A stretch of 7,547 nt of DNA from Azoarcus sp. (GCA_031268685.1 JAIRWW010000007.1:1-7547); one strand, 5' to 3'. Positions 1 through 5,565 are shown, counted from the first letter of the stretch. The notes: a model not told the origin generated them from the sequence alone. Numbers and translations are program-made.

Positions 1-182
1 TCGTCGGCGTTAGCGAGCAGGCGCAAGGTTTCGTTGATCGGCGGCCCGACGATGTCTGCGTCGATGTTTTGCGCCGGGGCGATGCCGCAGGCGGCGAAGG
101 CTGTGCGATAGCTGGCGACAATGGCAGCGGCTGAATCGATCAGGGTGCCGTCGAGATCGAAAATGATATGGGCGGGAGGCAT
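1..182 (-). CDS. HAD-family hydrolase, phosphoglycolate phosphatase-like (N-terminal fragment)
   Basis: This is the first 60 codons of a protein that runs off the left edge of the window. The reading begins MPPAHIIFDLDGTLIDS, with the HAD motif I (DxDGT) at residues 9-13. By family knowledge, Asp9 would be the phosphoryl-accepting nucleophile and Asp11 the general acid/base. The following helix and the GPPINETL stretch near residues 46-53 resemble the start of the cap region in phosphoglycolate phosphatase-type subfamily IA enzymes. The ATG at 182 lies only eight residues before motif I, as expected for this family, although no good Shine-Dalgarno sequence precedes it. It is transcribed divergently from hicA. 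Motifs II-IV are outside the window, so the substrate cannot be assigned. It could be a Gph-like enzyme or one of many other small-molecule HAD phosphatases. Confidence 0.85.
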   Translation of the reverse strand, partial: MPPAHIIFDLDGTLIDSAAAIVASYRTAFAACGIAPAQNIDADIVGPPINETLRLLANAD

Positions 183-373
183 GCGGTCGGGGGCAAAACC
201 ACGATTATCGGGGAACAGGGTGCGCCTGACAAAACCTGACGAGGCAATATTGCGCGGATGTTATTTTCCAGGTGCAGGTGCAGCGCTGGCAATGACTGGA
301 AGTCTTGACCGCAAGAAGTTTGTTTTTGGAAAGTCGTGAATAGTTTTCCCCTGACCGCGCCGCAGAAATAAAA

Positions 374-390
374 AACACAACATATGTGTT
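374..390. promoter_or_regulatory. Inverted repeat upstream of hicAB, candidate HicB operator
   Basis: AACACA (374-379) and TGTGTT (385-390) form a perfect 6-bp inverted repeat around ACATA. An overlapping weaker pair, AACAT (379-383) and ATGTT (391-395), adds to the symmetry. The site is AT-rich in a GC-rich neighbourhood and ends 12 bases before the preferred hicA start. HicB antitoxins with a C-terminal DNA-binding domain usually repress their own promoter at such palindromes. Binding here is inference. I could not find convincing -35/-10 boxes for hicA in 183-373, a stretch where I otherwise see only a short palindrome at 244-253. Confidence 0.45.
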
Positions 391-402
391 ATGTTTCATC
401 CA

Positions 403-594
403 ATGAATTCAAAGCAGATGAAGAAGTGGCTGGAACAACAGGGTGCAACCTTTGTGCAAGGCAAGGGGTCGCATCTGAAGGTATTCCTCAATGGCAGGCA
501 GTCCGCGCTTCCCATGCACGGCACACAAGATCTCGGAAAGGGACTGGAAGCCGCTGTAAAACGCCAGCTTGGTTTGAAGCAAGGAGATGATTGA
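403..594 (+). CDS. hicA: HicA-family toxin (mRNA interferase)
   Basis: This is a 63-residue protein beginning MNSKQMKKWLEQQGATF. It carries the hallmark GKGSHLKV segment at residues 20-27, whose His24 matches the catalytic histidine of HicA toxins. A PMHG motif and a C-terminal lysine-rich helix (LGKGLEAAVKRQLGL) follow. The fold is the small dsRNA-binding-like domain that cleaves mRNA in a translation-independent way. Length and residues are typical of an intact toxin. An in-frame ATG at 391 would add four residues (MFHP). I prefer 403 because HicA proteins normally start with MNS/MKS directly before the first helix, but neither ATG has a clear Shine-Dalgarno. The hicB antitoxin starts two bases after the stop, giving the usual toxin-first order. 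No frameshift or lost key residue is visible. Confidence 0.9.
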   Translation: MNSKQMKKWLEQQGATFVQGKGSHLKVFLNGRQSALPMHGTQDLGKGLEAAVKRQLGLKQGDD

Positions 595-595
595 A

Positions 596-1015
596 ATGTT
601 TGACTATCCCGTGACCATGAGACTCGACGATAACGGAACCATGCTCGTGACCTTTGCGGACGTGCCCGAAGCCATTACCTTCGGTGCAGACGAAGACGAA
701 GCCTTGATGAATGCTGTCGATGCGCTGGAAACCGGGCTTTCGTTCTACGTGGATGGGCGCAAGCCCTTGCCGCCTGCCAGCAAACCGCAAAAAGGCCAGA
801 AGACTGTTTGTCCTTCGGCCTTGGAATGTGCGAAGTTGGGCGTGTATCAGGCAATGACCGAACAGGGTGTGAAGAAGGCAGAGCTTGCCCGCCGTCTCGG
901 CTGGCACATGCCGCAAGTCGACCGTTTGTTCGATCTGCGGCATGCCTCGAAACTAGATCAGATCGAAGCCGCCGCCAGGGTGCTTGGCAAGCACGTCCGC
1001 ATCCAAATCGCTTGA
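596..1015 (+). CDS. hicB: HicB-family antitoxin with C-terminal DNA-binding domain
   Basis: This is a 139-residue protein. Residues 1-50 (MFDYPVTMRLDDNGTMLVTF, then DVPEAITFGADEDEAL) form the degenerate RNase H-like HicB domain that masks HicA. A proline- and lysine-rich linker lies near residues 60-75. Residues 80-139 contain a helix-turn-helix of XRE/Cro type (KKAELARRLGWHMPQVDRLF), expected to bind the operon promoter. The start is set by AAGGAG at 581-586, nine bases before the ATG at 596. An in-frame ATG at 587 abuts that Shine-Dalgarno and is unlikely. The gene follows hicA with a one-base gap and ends 53 bases from the convergent TonB-receptor stop codon. I see no intrinsic terminator in that gap. 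The module looks intact and presumably neutralises the neighbouring toxin while autoregulating. Confidence 0.9.
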   Translation: MFDYPVTMRLDDNGTMLVTFADVPEAITFGADEDEALMNAVDALETGLSFYVDGRKPLPPASKPQKGQKTVCPSALECAKLGVYQAMTEQGVKKAELARRLGWHMPQVDRLFDLRHASKLDQIEAAARVLGKHVRIQIA

Positions 1016-1068
1016 TGTACGCAAAAAGCTATCCACGCGCCTTCAGGATTTTCCGAACTGCCCGATTT

Positions 1069-3156
1069 TCAAAACGTCATGGCCAGTGAAGCGTAAAAAG
1101 TGCGGCCTGGCATCGGGTAGAAAGTGCCGCTGTAGCCGAGCGCTGAGTAGGCTTTGTTCGTCAGGTTGTTGATCCCCAGGCTTGCGTGCATATTGCCGAA
1201 GCTGCCATGTAGCGCGGTATCCCAGGTTGTGTAGGACGATAGACGCGGATACTGGGTGTTGTCGAGGTCATTGCCGTCGTAGCGCCGCCCTACATGCCTG
1301 CCCGCCAGCGTCCATTGCAGCTTGCCGGGCAGGGCGACGTCTATGGCCGCGCTGGCTGTGCGGCGCGGGACATGCGGGATGTCGGCGCCGCTGGCGGCGA
1401 AGCTCGGCTTGACGTAGCCGAAGCTCCCGCGCAGGCCGACACGGTCGGCAGCCTGCCAGCGCAATTCCAGTTCGCCGCCCAGGCGTCGCGTGATGTCGTC
1501 ATAGTTGCGATTGACCTGCTGGTTGTTGAGGGCTGGCTCGAAGCCGTAGTAAATCTCGTCTTCGATCCGCATCCAGAAAACGGTGGCCGATACTTGCCAT
1601 TTTGGGTTGGGGCGATAGCGCAGGCCGTGCTCTATGGTCCAGCCGCGTTGCGGACGCAGGGTGCCGGAAGCCAGCATCAATTCGTCGATGTTGGGGTTGC
1701 GGAAATGGCTGGAGGCGCTGGCGAAAACCGTCAGCGAAGGATTGCTCCACGTCAGGCCGAGCGTGGCGGCTTCGTTGTTCCATTTGCCGCCCTGCACTAA
1801 TTTGCCGCCTTGCAGCGTCTCGGTTTGCCATTCGTCCCGGCAGTTGATCGGCACCGGTATGGATATGCCTGGAGGAACGACTACATACTCGTAGTCGCAA
1901 ACGTTTTTGTAAGCTCTCTGGCGTTCGCGCGTCTCGAAACTGCCTTTGCGGTAGCCGGTTAGCAGGGTAAAGCCAGCGCCGAGGCCGGATTTGAGTTCGA
2001 GATAATGGCCTCTGCTGCGCACTCGCCCTTCAAGGCGCTTGGAAGATTCGACGGTTTGGCGGCCATTTTCCGCGCGCAGATAATCGCCATCGGATATGTC
2101 GTGCCCGGCCCGCAGGGTGTGATGCTGCCCGGCGAGGTCGAAATCAAGGGTGTAGAACAGGGCGTACCCGGCGCTGTCGGTTTCGATTTCGGATTGCTGG
2201 CTGGCAATGGAGAGCTTTGGGTTGTAGCCCATGACGTAAGGGTTGCGGCGGCTGCGCTGGTTCACCCGGAATTCGAGGATGCCGCCAGCGCCGAAATCGA
2301 CCGCCGCGCCAGCGGAGAGCCGGTCGTCATCCGTTTCGCTGAAATCGTCAGGGCTGCTCGCGCTGCGGCGTCCGCGGTCTCCGTCTTTGAATGCTTCCCG
2401 CGAGACGATGCCGGGCAAGCCGGATTTATCGTGGTGACTTGCGCCGCTCACCCAGGTTTCGAGCGCGCCAAAGCTGGCGCGCAGGTCGACGGTGTAGTCG
2501 CGGGCATCGACTTGCCCATTGTCGCGGTAGCCGTCCGTCAGAAAGCGCCGGTAAGTGGCGCCGATGCGCATCGGCCCGGCTCCCGCGCCAGCTTGGGCCT
2601 GAAACTCGCCGAGACCGTCGCTGCCTTTCTTGAAAACGATTTCGCCGTGCGGCGCGCCGCCGCGCCCGCCGCGCGTGCGGATGTCGATTACGCCGCCGAC
2701 CGCGCCATCTCCGTAACGCACCGCGCCGCCGCCACGCAGGATTTCGATGCGCTCGATTTGGGAGAGCGGTACGGTTGTCAGGTCGGGTCCCGACATGTCG
2801 ATTTCGTTCAGGCGCACGCCATCGACAAGAACGACGACATTGCTTACCGCGGTATCGCCCATGCCGCGAATGTCGATGGAGGCATCGCGGTCGTTGCCGT
2901 CGTAACTGCGCAGATGGATGTTGGGCAGGCGCGAGAGCAGTTCGCCCACGGTCTGCGCGGCGCTCGCTTCGATGTCTTCGCGCGTGATGACATCGACTTG
3001 GTGCGGCACGGTTTCCAGGGCATCGCCCCTGGTCGCTGTGACTGTGATGGTGTCGAGTTGGGTATCGCCGCGCGCGGGCGAGGACATGGCGCAAAACGTG
3101 AATGCAAGCGCCAGGGCCGACGGCGCGCGCCGCCGGACATGAATCGGCCGAAGCAT
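1069..3156 (-). CDS. btuB: TonB-dependent outer-membrane receptor, probable cobalamin/corrinoid transporter (BtuB-like)
   Basis: This is a 695-residue outer-membrane receptor. An N-terminal signal peptide ends near residue 30 (SSPARG). A TonB-box-like DTITVTATR follows, then the plug domain at about residues 45-160, with VDVITREDIEAS, RLPNIHLRS, DIRGMG, VVLVDGVRLNE, RIEILRGGGAVRYGDGAVGG and VIDIRT. The rest is a 22-strand-type barrel ending in PMPGRTFYASLAMTF, whose terminal Phe is the BAM signal. Cys420 and Cys439, the only cysteines I find after the signal peptide, bracket one predicted loop and could form a disulfide. The ATG at 3156 is preceded by AAGGAA at 3162-3167. The gene is third behind a cobalamin riboswitch, so cobalamin or a related corrinoid is the likely cargo. 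Energy would come from TonB-ExbB-ExbD, which is not encoded here. The BtuB call rests mostly on the riboswitch; sequence alone supports only a TonB-dependent receptor. Confidence 0.88.
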   Translation of the reverse strand: MLRPIHVRRRAPSALALAFTFCAMSSPARGDTQLDTITVTATRGDALETVPHQVDVITREDIEASAAQTVGELLSRLPNIHLRSYDGNDRDASIDIRGMGDTAVSNVVVLVDGVRLNEIDMSGPDLTTVPLSQIERIEILRGGGAVRYGDGAVGGVIDIRTRGGRGGAPHGEIVFKKGSDGLGEFQAQAGAGAGPMRIGATYRRFLTDGYRDNGQVDARDYTVDLRASFGALETWVSGASHHDKSGLPGIVSREAFKDGDRGRRSASSPDDFSETDDDRLSAGAAVDFGAGGILEFRVNQRSRRNPYVMGYNPKLSIASQQSEIETDSAGYALFYTLDFDLAGQHHTLRAGHDISDGDYLRAENGRQTVESSKRLEGRVRSRGHYLELKSGLGAGFTLLTGYRKGSFETRERQRAYKNVCDYEYVVVPPGISIPVPINCRDEWQTETLQGGKLVQGGKWNNEAATLGLTWSNPSLTVFASASSHFRNPNIDELMLASGTLRPQRGWTIEHGLRYRPNPKWQVSATVFWMRIEDEIYYGFEPALNNQQVNRNYDDITRRLGGELELRWQAADRVGLRGSFGYVKPSFAASGADIPHVPRRTASAAIDVALPGKLQWTLAGRHVGRRYDGNDLDNTQYPRLSSYTTWDTALHGSFGNMHASLGINNLTNKAYSALGYSGTFYPMPGRTFYASLAMTF

Positions 3157-3179
3157 GGGAGTTCCTTTTTATGCGCGCC

Positions 3180-3205
3180 TTTTCCCGTGCCTGCGCACGG
3201 GAAAA
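3180..3205 (-). repeat. Perfect 11-bp intercistronic hairpin before the TonB receptor
   Basis: The two arms (3180-3190 and 3195-3205) are perfectly complementary over 11 bp with a four-base loop. On the transcribed strand the stem starts TTTTCCCGTGC and ends GCACGGGAAAA. It lies in the 78-base gap between the DUF4465 gene and the receptor, 12 bases upstream of the receptor's Shine-Dalgarno. The T-rich side is 5' and the A-rich side 3', the reverse of an intrinsic terminator, so it should not terminate the operon. An mRNA-stabilising or processing structure that sets the receptor level relative to the surface proteins is a reasonable inference. Confidence 0.7.
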
Positions 3206-3234
3206 GGGCTGCAAGAGCTTTATAAATAAGCCTC

Positions 3235-4035
3235 TCAGGCGGTTCGGCGACGGCGAATCAGTCCGAGCAAGGCGAGTCCGGAGCCATACAACCAAGGCGC
3301 GGCAGGCCATGGCACCGGGCTGGCCGAGAGATTGTCAAGCGCGAAGTAGAGCGGGGTGTTGATGCCATACGCGCTAATGTCAGACGAATTCATGTTGAAC
3401 GACAGGCTGCTGACTGTGCCAAGGGGGGAGAGATCCACTTGCGTCCAGTCGCCGACGATGTAGTCGAGCATGTTGTCCTCAAAGCGGAAGTCGGCGAGGT
3501 GGAAATCCACCGTGCCTGTGACCCCGCCGAGTTCGTCGTGCCCGATGATGCTCAAAACGAAATAATCCGGGTCATTGCCGCTATCCCCGCCGAAACGCTT
3601 GGCGAAGTCGTCGCCTTGCTGCATGGACAGGGCGGCATAGGTGGTGTTGGCGAACTGTGCCCCATCGAGCGTTACCGGCGTGGCGAATGTGATGCTTGGC
3701 GCTTCGCCCCAACCGTCGACCGGGACATAGGCCAGCATGTAGTTGTTCTGCCCGTTGCCGCTCGTCGCGTAGGCGCTGAATTGATTGGTATAGCCCGGCG
3801 TGACGAGGTCGGCCTCGTTGGAGACGACCCAGCCGCTCCAACTGCCGTACATTTCGGCGTAATCGTGGTTGAAGCGAGCGCCGCCTATGTCGATGACGCT
3901 GTCGGTTTCGGGGAAATAATGGCTATCGGCGCTGAGCGGGAAGTTTTCAAAGTCGATAACATCTGCGGCAGCTTGTATCGGCAATAGAACCGCTGCCGCC
4001 ACAAGGATGTGCGTGATGCGTGGAATACGGGTCAT
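3235..4035 (-). CDS. DUF4465-family secreted protein with VPLPA-type CTERM sorting signal
   Basis: This is a 266-residue protein with a signal peptide (cleavage likely after the AAA at about residue 24). The mature region matches DUF4465 almost end to end. It opens with VIDFENFPLSADSHYFPE, then has GGARFNHDYAEMYGSWSGW, PGYTNQFSAYA, FANTTYAALSMQQGDDFAKR, FGGDSGNDPDYF, TGTVDFHLADFRFEDNMLDY, WTQVDLSPLG and NTPLYFALDNL. The last 28 residues are a sorting tail: SPVPWPAAPW, a hydrophobic helix, then RRRR. They resemble the VPLPA variant of PEP-CTERM signals. The protein should cross the inner membrane by Sec and be processed by an exosortase encoded elsewhere. AAGGAG at 4043-4048 sits seven bases before the ATG. 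The upstream PEP-CTERM gene ends 13 bases earlier, so the two are co-transcribed under the cobalamin riboswitch. From memory, DUF4465-type proteins also occur in Bacteroidetes B12-uptake loci. Corrinoid binding here is inferred. Confidence 0.85.
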   Translation of the reverse strand: MTRIPRITHILVAAAVLLPIQAAADVIDFENFPLSADSHYFPETDSVIDIGGARFNHDYAEMYGSWSGWVVSNEADLVTPGYTNQFSAYATSGNGQNNYMLAYVPVDGWGEAPSITFATPVTLDGAQFANTTYAALSMQQGDDFAKRFGGDSGNDPDYFVLSIIGHDELGGVTGTVDFHLADFRFEDNMLDYIVGDWTQVDLSPLGTVSSLSFNMNSSDISAYGINTPLYFALDNLSASPVPWPAAPWLYGSGLALLGLIRRRRTA

Positions 4036-4048
4036 GATCGCTCTCCTT

Positions 4049-4858
4049 TTACGCGGCTTTGCGGCGGCGGCGCGAAATGGCGCTGATCATGCCAAGGCCA
4101 GCGAGCAGCATGGCGTAAGTTTCGGGTTCGGGCACAGGGGCGTAGTGGAGGACGCCGATTGCATCGAGGTCGAATCCGGGGCTGCCAGTGGTGCGATAGG
4201 GGTCGTAGATCGGGTGCGGGCCGCCATATTCGGCGGGGTAATTGTCGAACTCGCTGCCGTCGCCCATGATGTCGACGAGGCGGACGTACTGGATATGATC
4301 GAGGTCGAGACCGTCAGATGCATATCCTGCCAGCGAGTCGAGATCGAAGGGGGTGCCCCAGCCCTGTTTGTACTTGCCAGCCAGACCGTCGATATTGGTC
4401 GGGTCAACCGAACCGAAAGCGGAGACCGGGGATGGCGTGAAGGAATAAGCGTCGAAGCGGAAGAAATCCGTCCCGTTGGAAGAAACTTCGACGAAGGCCA
4501 GTTCGAGAAAGGTGTCGTTGAAACTGTTCTCGAAAATGGCGAAGTCGGCCCCATCGCCGTTATAGATGTAACCGTCGAAAGTCAGCGTGATGGAACCCTG
4601 GTCGCCAAGCACGACGATGTCGTAGGAATCTCCGACCGCCTTGCCCAGCGCCTTGTCGGGCGTTAGCCAGTTCGAGGCTATGCCGGGGCCGGGATTGTAG
4701 TCCTGCCAGCCGGTCGCCCAGTTGGTGATGGATGGGTCGTCCATGTGAATCGCGGTAGAGCCGGGCTTTCCGGCTGCGGGCGCGAAGGGGCCGGCATGCG
4801 CGGCGCTGGCGAGTAGCGCGCCGGACAACAACAGGGTGAGATTGATCGTTTTGCCCAT
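4049..4858 (-). CDS. PEP-CTERM sorting domain-containing secreted protein, first gene of the cobalamin-riboswitch operon
   Basis: This is a 269-residue protein. The signal peptide [19 protein letters not shown] ends at the AHA near residue 22. The mature domain is rich in acidic and aromatic residues and predicted beta strands. Recognisable blocks are [98 protein letters not shown] and [12 protein letters not shown]. This pattern recurs in bacterial cell-surface proteins of unknown function. The tail from about residue 241 is a classic PEP-CTERM signal: [16 protein letters not shown], a hydrophobic helix and RRRRKAA. The start at 4858 has GAGAGG (4867-4872) eight bases upstream. An ATG at 4864 (MKM) is too close to that site. 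It is the first gene after the riboswitch, so its expression should fall when cobalamin is plentiful. Its molecular role is unknown; surface corrinoid capture is a context-based guess. Confidence 0.87.
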   Translation of the reverse strand: MGKTINLTLLLSGALLASAAHAGPFAPAAGKPGSTAIHMDDPSITNWATGWQDYNPGPGIASNWLTPDKALGKAVGDSYDIVVLGDQGSITLTFDGYIYNGDGADFAIFENSFNDTFLELAFVEVSSNGTDFFRFDAYSFTPSPVSAFGSVDPTNIDGLAGKYKQGWGTPFDLDSLAGYASDGLDLDHIQYVRLVDIMGDGSEFDNYPAEYGGPHPIYDPYRTTGSPGFDLDAIGVLHYAPVPEPETYAMLLAGLGMISAISRRRRKAA

Positions 4859-4869
4859 TTTCATTACCT

Positions 4870-4928
4870 CTCGTTTCGATCGGCGTGAAATGCCGACGGT
4901 GGATGAGGCCTTGGAAGGCAAAACGAGC
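4870..4928 (-). promoter_or_regulatory. Three-way-junction leader structure overlapping the Shine-Dalgarno (candidate expression platform)
   Basis: On the transcribed strand, CTCGTTT (4928-4922) can pair with AAACGAG (4876-4870). The last three bases of the second arm are also the first three of the GAGAGG Shine-Dalgarno (4872-4867). Inside lie two short hairpins, GCCTT/AAGGC (4919-4908) and TCGGC/GCCGA (4896-4880), giving a plausible three-way junction. Formation would partly hide the ribosome-binding site of the PEP-CTERM gene. The pairing is seen directly; that it switches with the aptamer is inference. Confidence 0.4.
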
Positions 4929-4941
4929 GGGCGTTGTCGGG

Positions 4942-4989
4942 CTGCGTGGGGCGGCAGGCGGCGTCGACCACCGTACCGCCCTCCGCAGC
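4942..4989 (-). promoter_or_regulatory. GC-rich hairpin between cobalamin aptamer and first gene
   Basis: GCTGCG (transcript side 4989-4984) pairs with CGCAGC (4947-4942), and further GGCGG/CCGCC complementarity lies inside. It begins about 20 bases after the aptamer closes. There is no run of T after it, so it is not an intrinsic terminator. It may be part of the expression platform, for example a P13-like or anti-sequestering element, or a pause site. I could not work out the loop-loop contact. Confidence 0.35.
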
Positions 4990-5007
4990 ACTTGGTTCAG
5001 TTCAACA

Positions 5008-5202
5008 CTCAGGCCGGTCTCCGGACTCGCGAGCGATGAAACTTTCCGGCCGCCTTCCCATGCCGTGAGGCACAGTGGCGCGATGGACGGAATTGACTCG
5101 CATACCGTTGCGGGGGCAGTGTCGGCATTGCCGCCGGTTGAACCGGAGCGCACCGAACTTCCCGATTAAGCTTGCCGAAAGAATTTCGACAGGACACCTG
5201 AA
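5008..5202 (-). promoter_or_regulatory. Cobalamin (adenosylcobalamin-type) riboswitch aptamer
   Basis: The transcribed strand carries the ordered conserved blocks of the cobalamin aptamer. P1 is TCAGG (5201-5197) pairing with CCTGA (5013-5009). Next come GGGAAG (5164-5159), CGGTGC (5155-5150), CCCCCGCAAC (5116-5107), GCCACTG (5079-5073) and GGGAAGGCGG (5059-5050). The B12 box AGTCCGGAGACCGGCC lies at 5027-5012. Together these identify the full aptamer with little doubt. By family knowledge, B12 binding lowers expression of the downstream genes. The aptamer starts a few bases after the predicted transcription start, and about 150 bases separate it from the first start codon. The controlled genes are the PEP-CTERM protein, the DUF4465 protein and the TonB receptor. 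Confidence 0.95.
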
Positions 5203-5211
5203 GCGCTGCGC

Positions 5212-5240
5212 ATCATAACGTCCAGACATTGGGGCGTCAA
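5212..5240 (-). promoter_or_regulatory. Sigma70-type promoter of the cobalamin-riboswitch operon
   Basis: On the minus strand, TTGACG (5240-5235) and TATGAT (5217-5212) are separated by exactly 17 bases, each one mismatch from consensus. Transcription should start near 5205, only about three bases before the P1 helix of the riboswitch. The placement makes it the obvious promoter of the operon. Confidence 0.75.
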
Positions 5241-5279
5241 TTGCCTGGAAATTGGGATGTTGAGGCCGGGAAAGCTGGA

Positions 5280-5311
5280 ATCGCTTTCCGCGAAATACGC
5301 AGGGAAGCGAT
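5280..5311. repeat. Inverted repeat upstream of the riboswitch promoter
   Basis: ATCGCTT (5280-5286) and AAGCGAT (5305-5311) are exact inverted copies. The symmetry extends inward to ten positions with one mismatch. It lies about 75-105 bases upstream of the predicted transcription start of the cobalamin operon and just past the tRNA terminator. It may be a protein-binding site or chance; it has no T-run and is not a terminator. Confidence 0.35.
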
Positions 5312-5320
5312 GAAGCAATA

Positions 5321-5348
5321 AAAAAACCCCGCAATGGCGGGGTTTTTT
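5321..5348 (-). terminator. Intrinsic terminator of the tRNA-Val gene (bidirectional)
   Basis: AAAAAACCCCGC (5321-5332) and GCGGGGTTTTTT (5337-5348) form a perfect stem around the loop AATG. A-run, GC stem and T-run make it functional in both directions. It begins 28 bases downstream of the tRNA 3' end on the minus strand and insulates the cobalamin operon from tRNA transcription. Confidence 0.92.
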
Positions 5349-5376
5349 GTGACGTGCGATACGATCACCGGATAGC

Positions 5377-5453
5377 TGGTAGGCGCGATTGGATTCGAAC
5401 CAACGACCCCCACCATGTCAAGGTGGTGCTCTAACCAACTGAGCTACGCGCCT
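5377..5453 (-). tRNA. tRNA-Val (anticodon GAC)
   Basis: This is a 77-base cloverleaf with encoded CCA. The acceptor stem AGGCGCG pairs with CGCGCCT. The D arm is GCTC-AGTTGGTTA-GAGC. The anticodon stem CCACC/GGTGG encloses the loop TTGACAT, giving anticodon GAC, which reads GUC and GUU. The T arm is GTTGG-TTCGAAT-CCAAT. The sequence closely resembles enterobacterial tRNA-Val(GAC) outside the acceptor stem. It is a single gene with its own promoter and terminator. No integrase or duplicated 3' end nearby suggests use as an attachment site. Confidence 0.97.
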
Positions 5454-5467
5454 GCTAAGAGGGCCGG

Positions 5468-5495
5468 ATTATAGAGCGGTGGAAGGCATTGTCAA
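5468..5495 (-). promoter_or_regulatory. Consensus sigma70 promoter of tRNA-Val
   Basis: On the minus strand, perfect TTGACA (5495-5490) and perfect TATAAT (5473-5468) are spaced by 16 bases. The start site would fall near 5461, leaving an eight-base leader before the mature tRNA. The GC-rich bases just after the -10 (CCGGCC) match the discriminator of stringently controlled stable-RNA promoters. Confidence 0.9.
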
Positions 5496-5537
5496 GCGCG
5501 GGGCTGCGCGCATGCGCGTTGTCTTGTCCGAATAATA

Positions 5538-5565
5538 CGAAACCCTGCGAACCCCGCGAACCCCG
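5538..5565. repeat. Three tandem 9-10-base repeats
   Basis: CGAAACCCTG is followed by two identical copies of CGAACCCCG. The tract lies between the maoC stop and the tRNA promoter. A GC hairpin (CCGGCC at 5567-5572 with GGCCGG at 5585-5590) sits next to it, closer to maoC. That hairpin has no T-run and is only a weak candidate for maoC transcript ending. Confidence 0.5.

Noticed and set aside
205..399. Small open frames in the gap between the HAD gene and hicA
   Set aside because: They lack ribosome-binding sites and recognisable sequence, and they overlap the likely regulatory region of two divergent genes.
3180..3205. Intrinsic terminator between the DUF4465 gene and the TonB receptor
   Set aside because: The stem has T's on the 5' side and A's on the 3' side in both directions, with no T-run after it. 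The receptor therefore stays in the riboswitch operon.
2005..3225. A 406-codon open frame on the plus strand
   Set aside because: It lies wholly antisense to the TonB receptor and its leader, has no recognisable domain, and is the usual mirror of a GC-rich gene. The minus-strand reading has a full plug and barrel signature.
5002..5334. An open frame of 110 codons on the minus strand
   Set aside because: It covers the riboswitch and its promoter, whose conserved RNA blocks explain the sequence. The translation has no family features.
5377..5453. tRNA-Val as an integration site for a mobile element
   Set aside because: No integrase, no duplicated tRNA 3' end and no phage or plasmid genes are in the window. 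The tRNA has an intact promoter and terminator.
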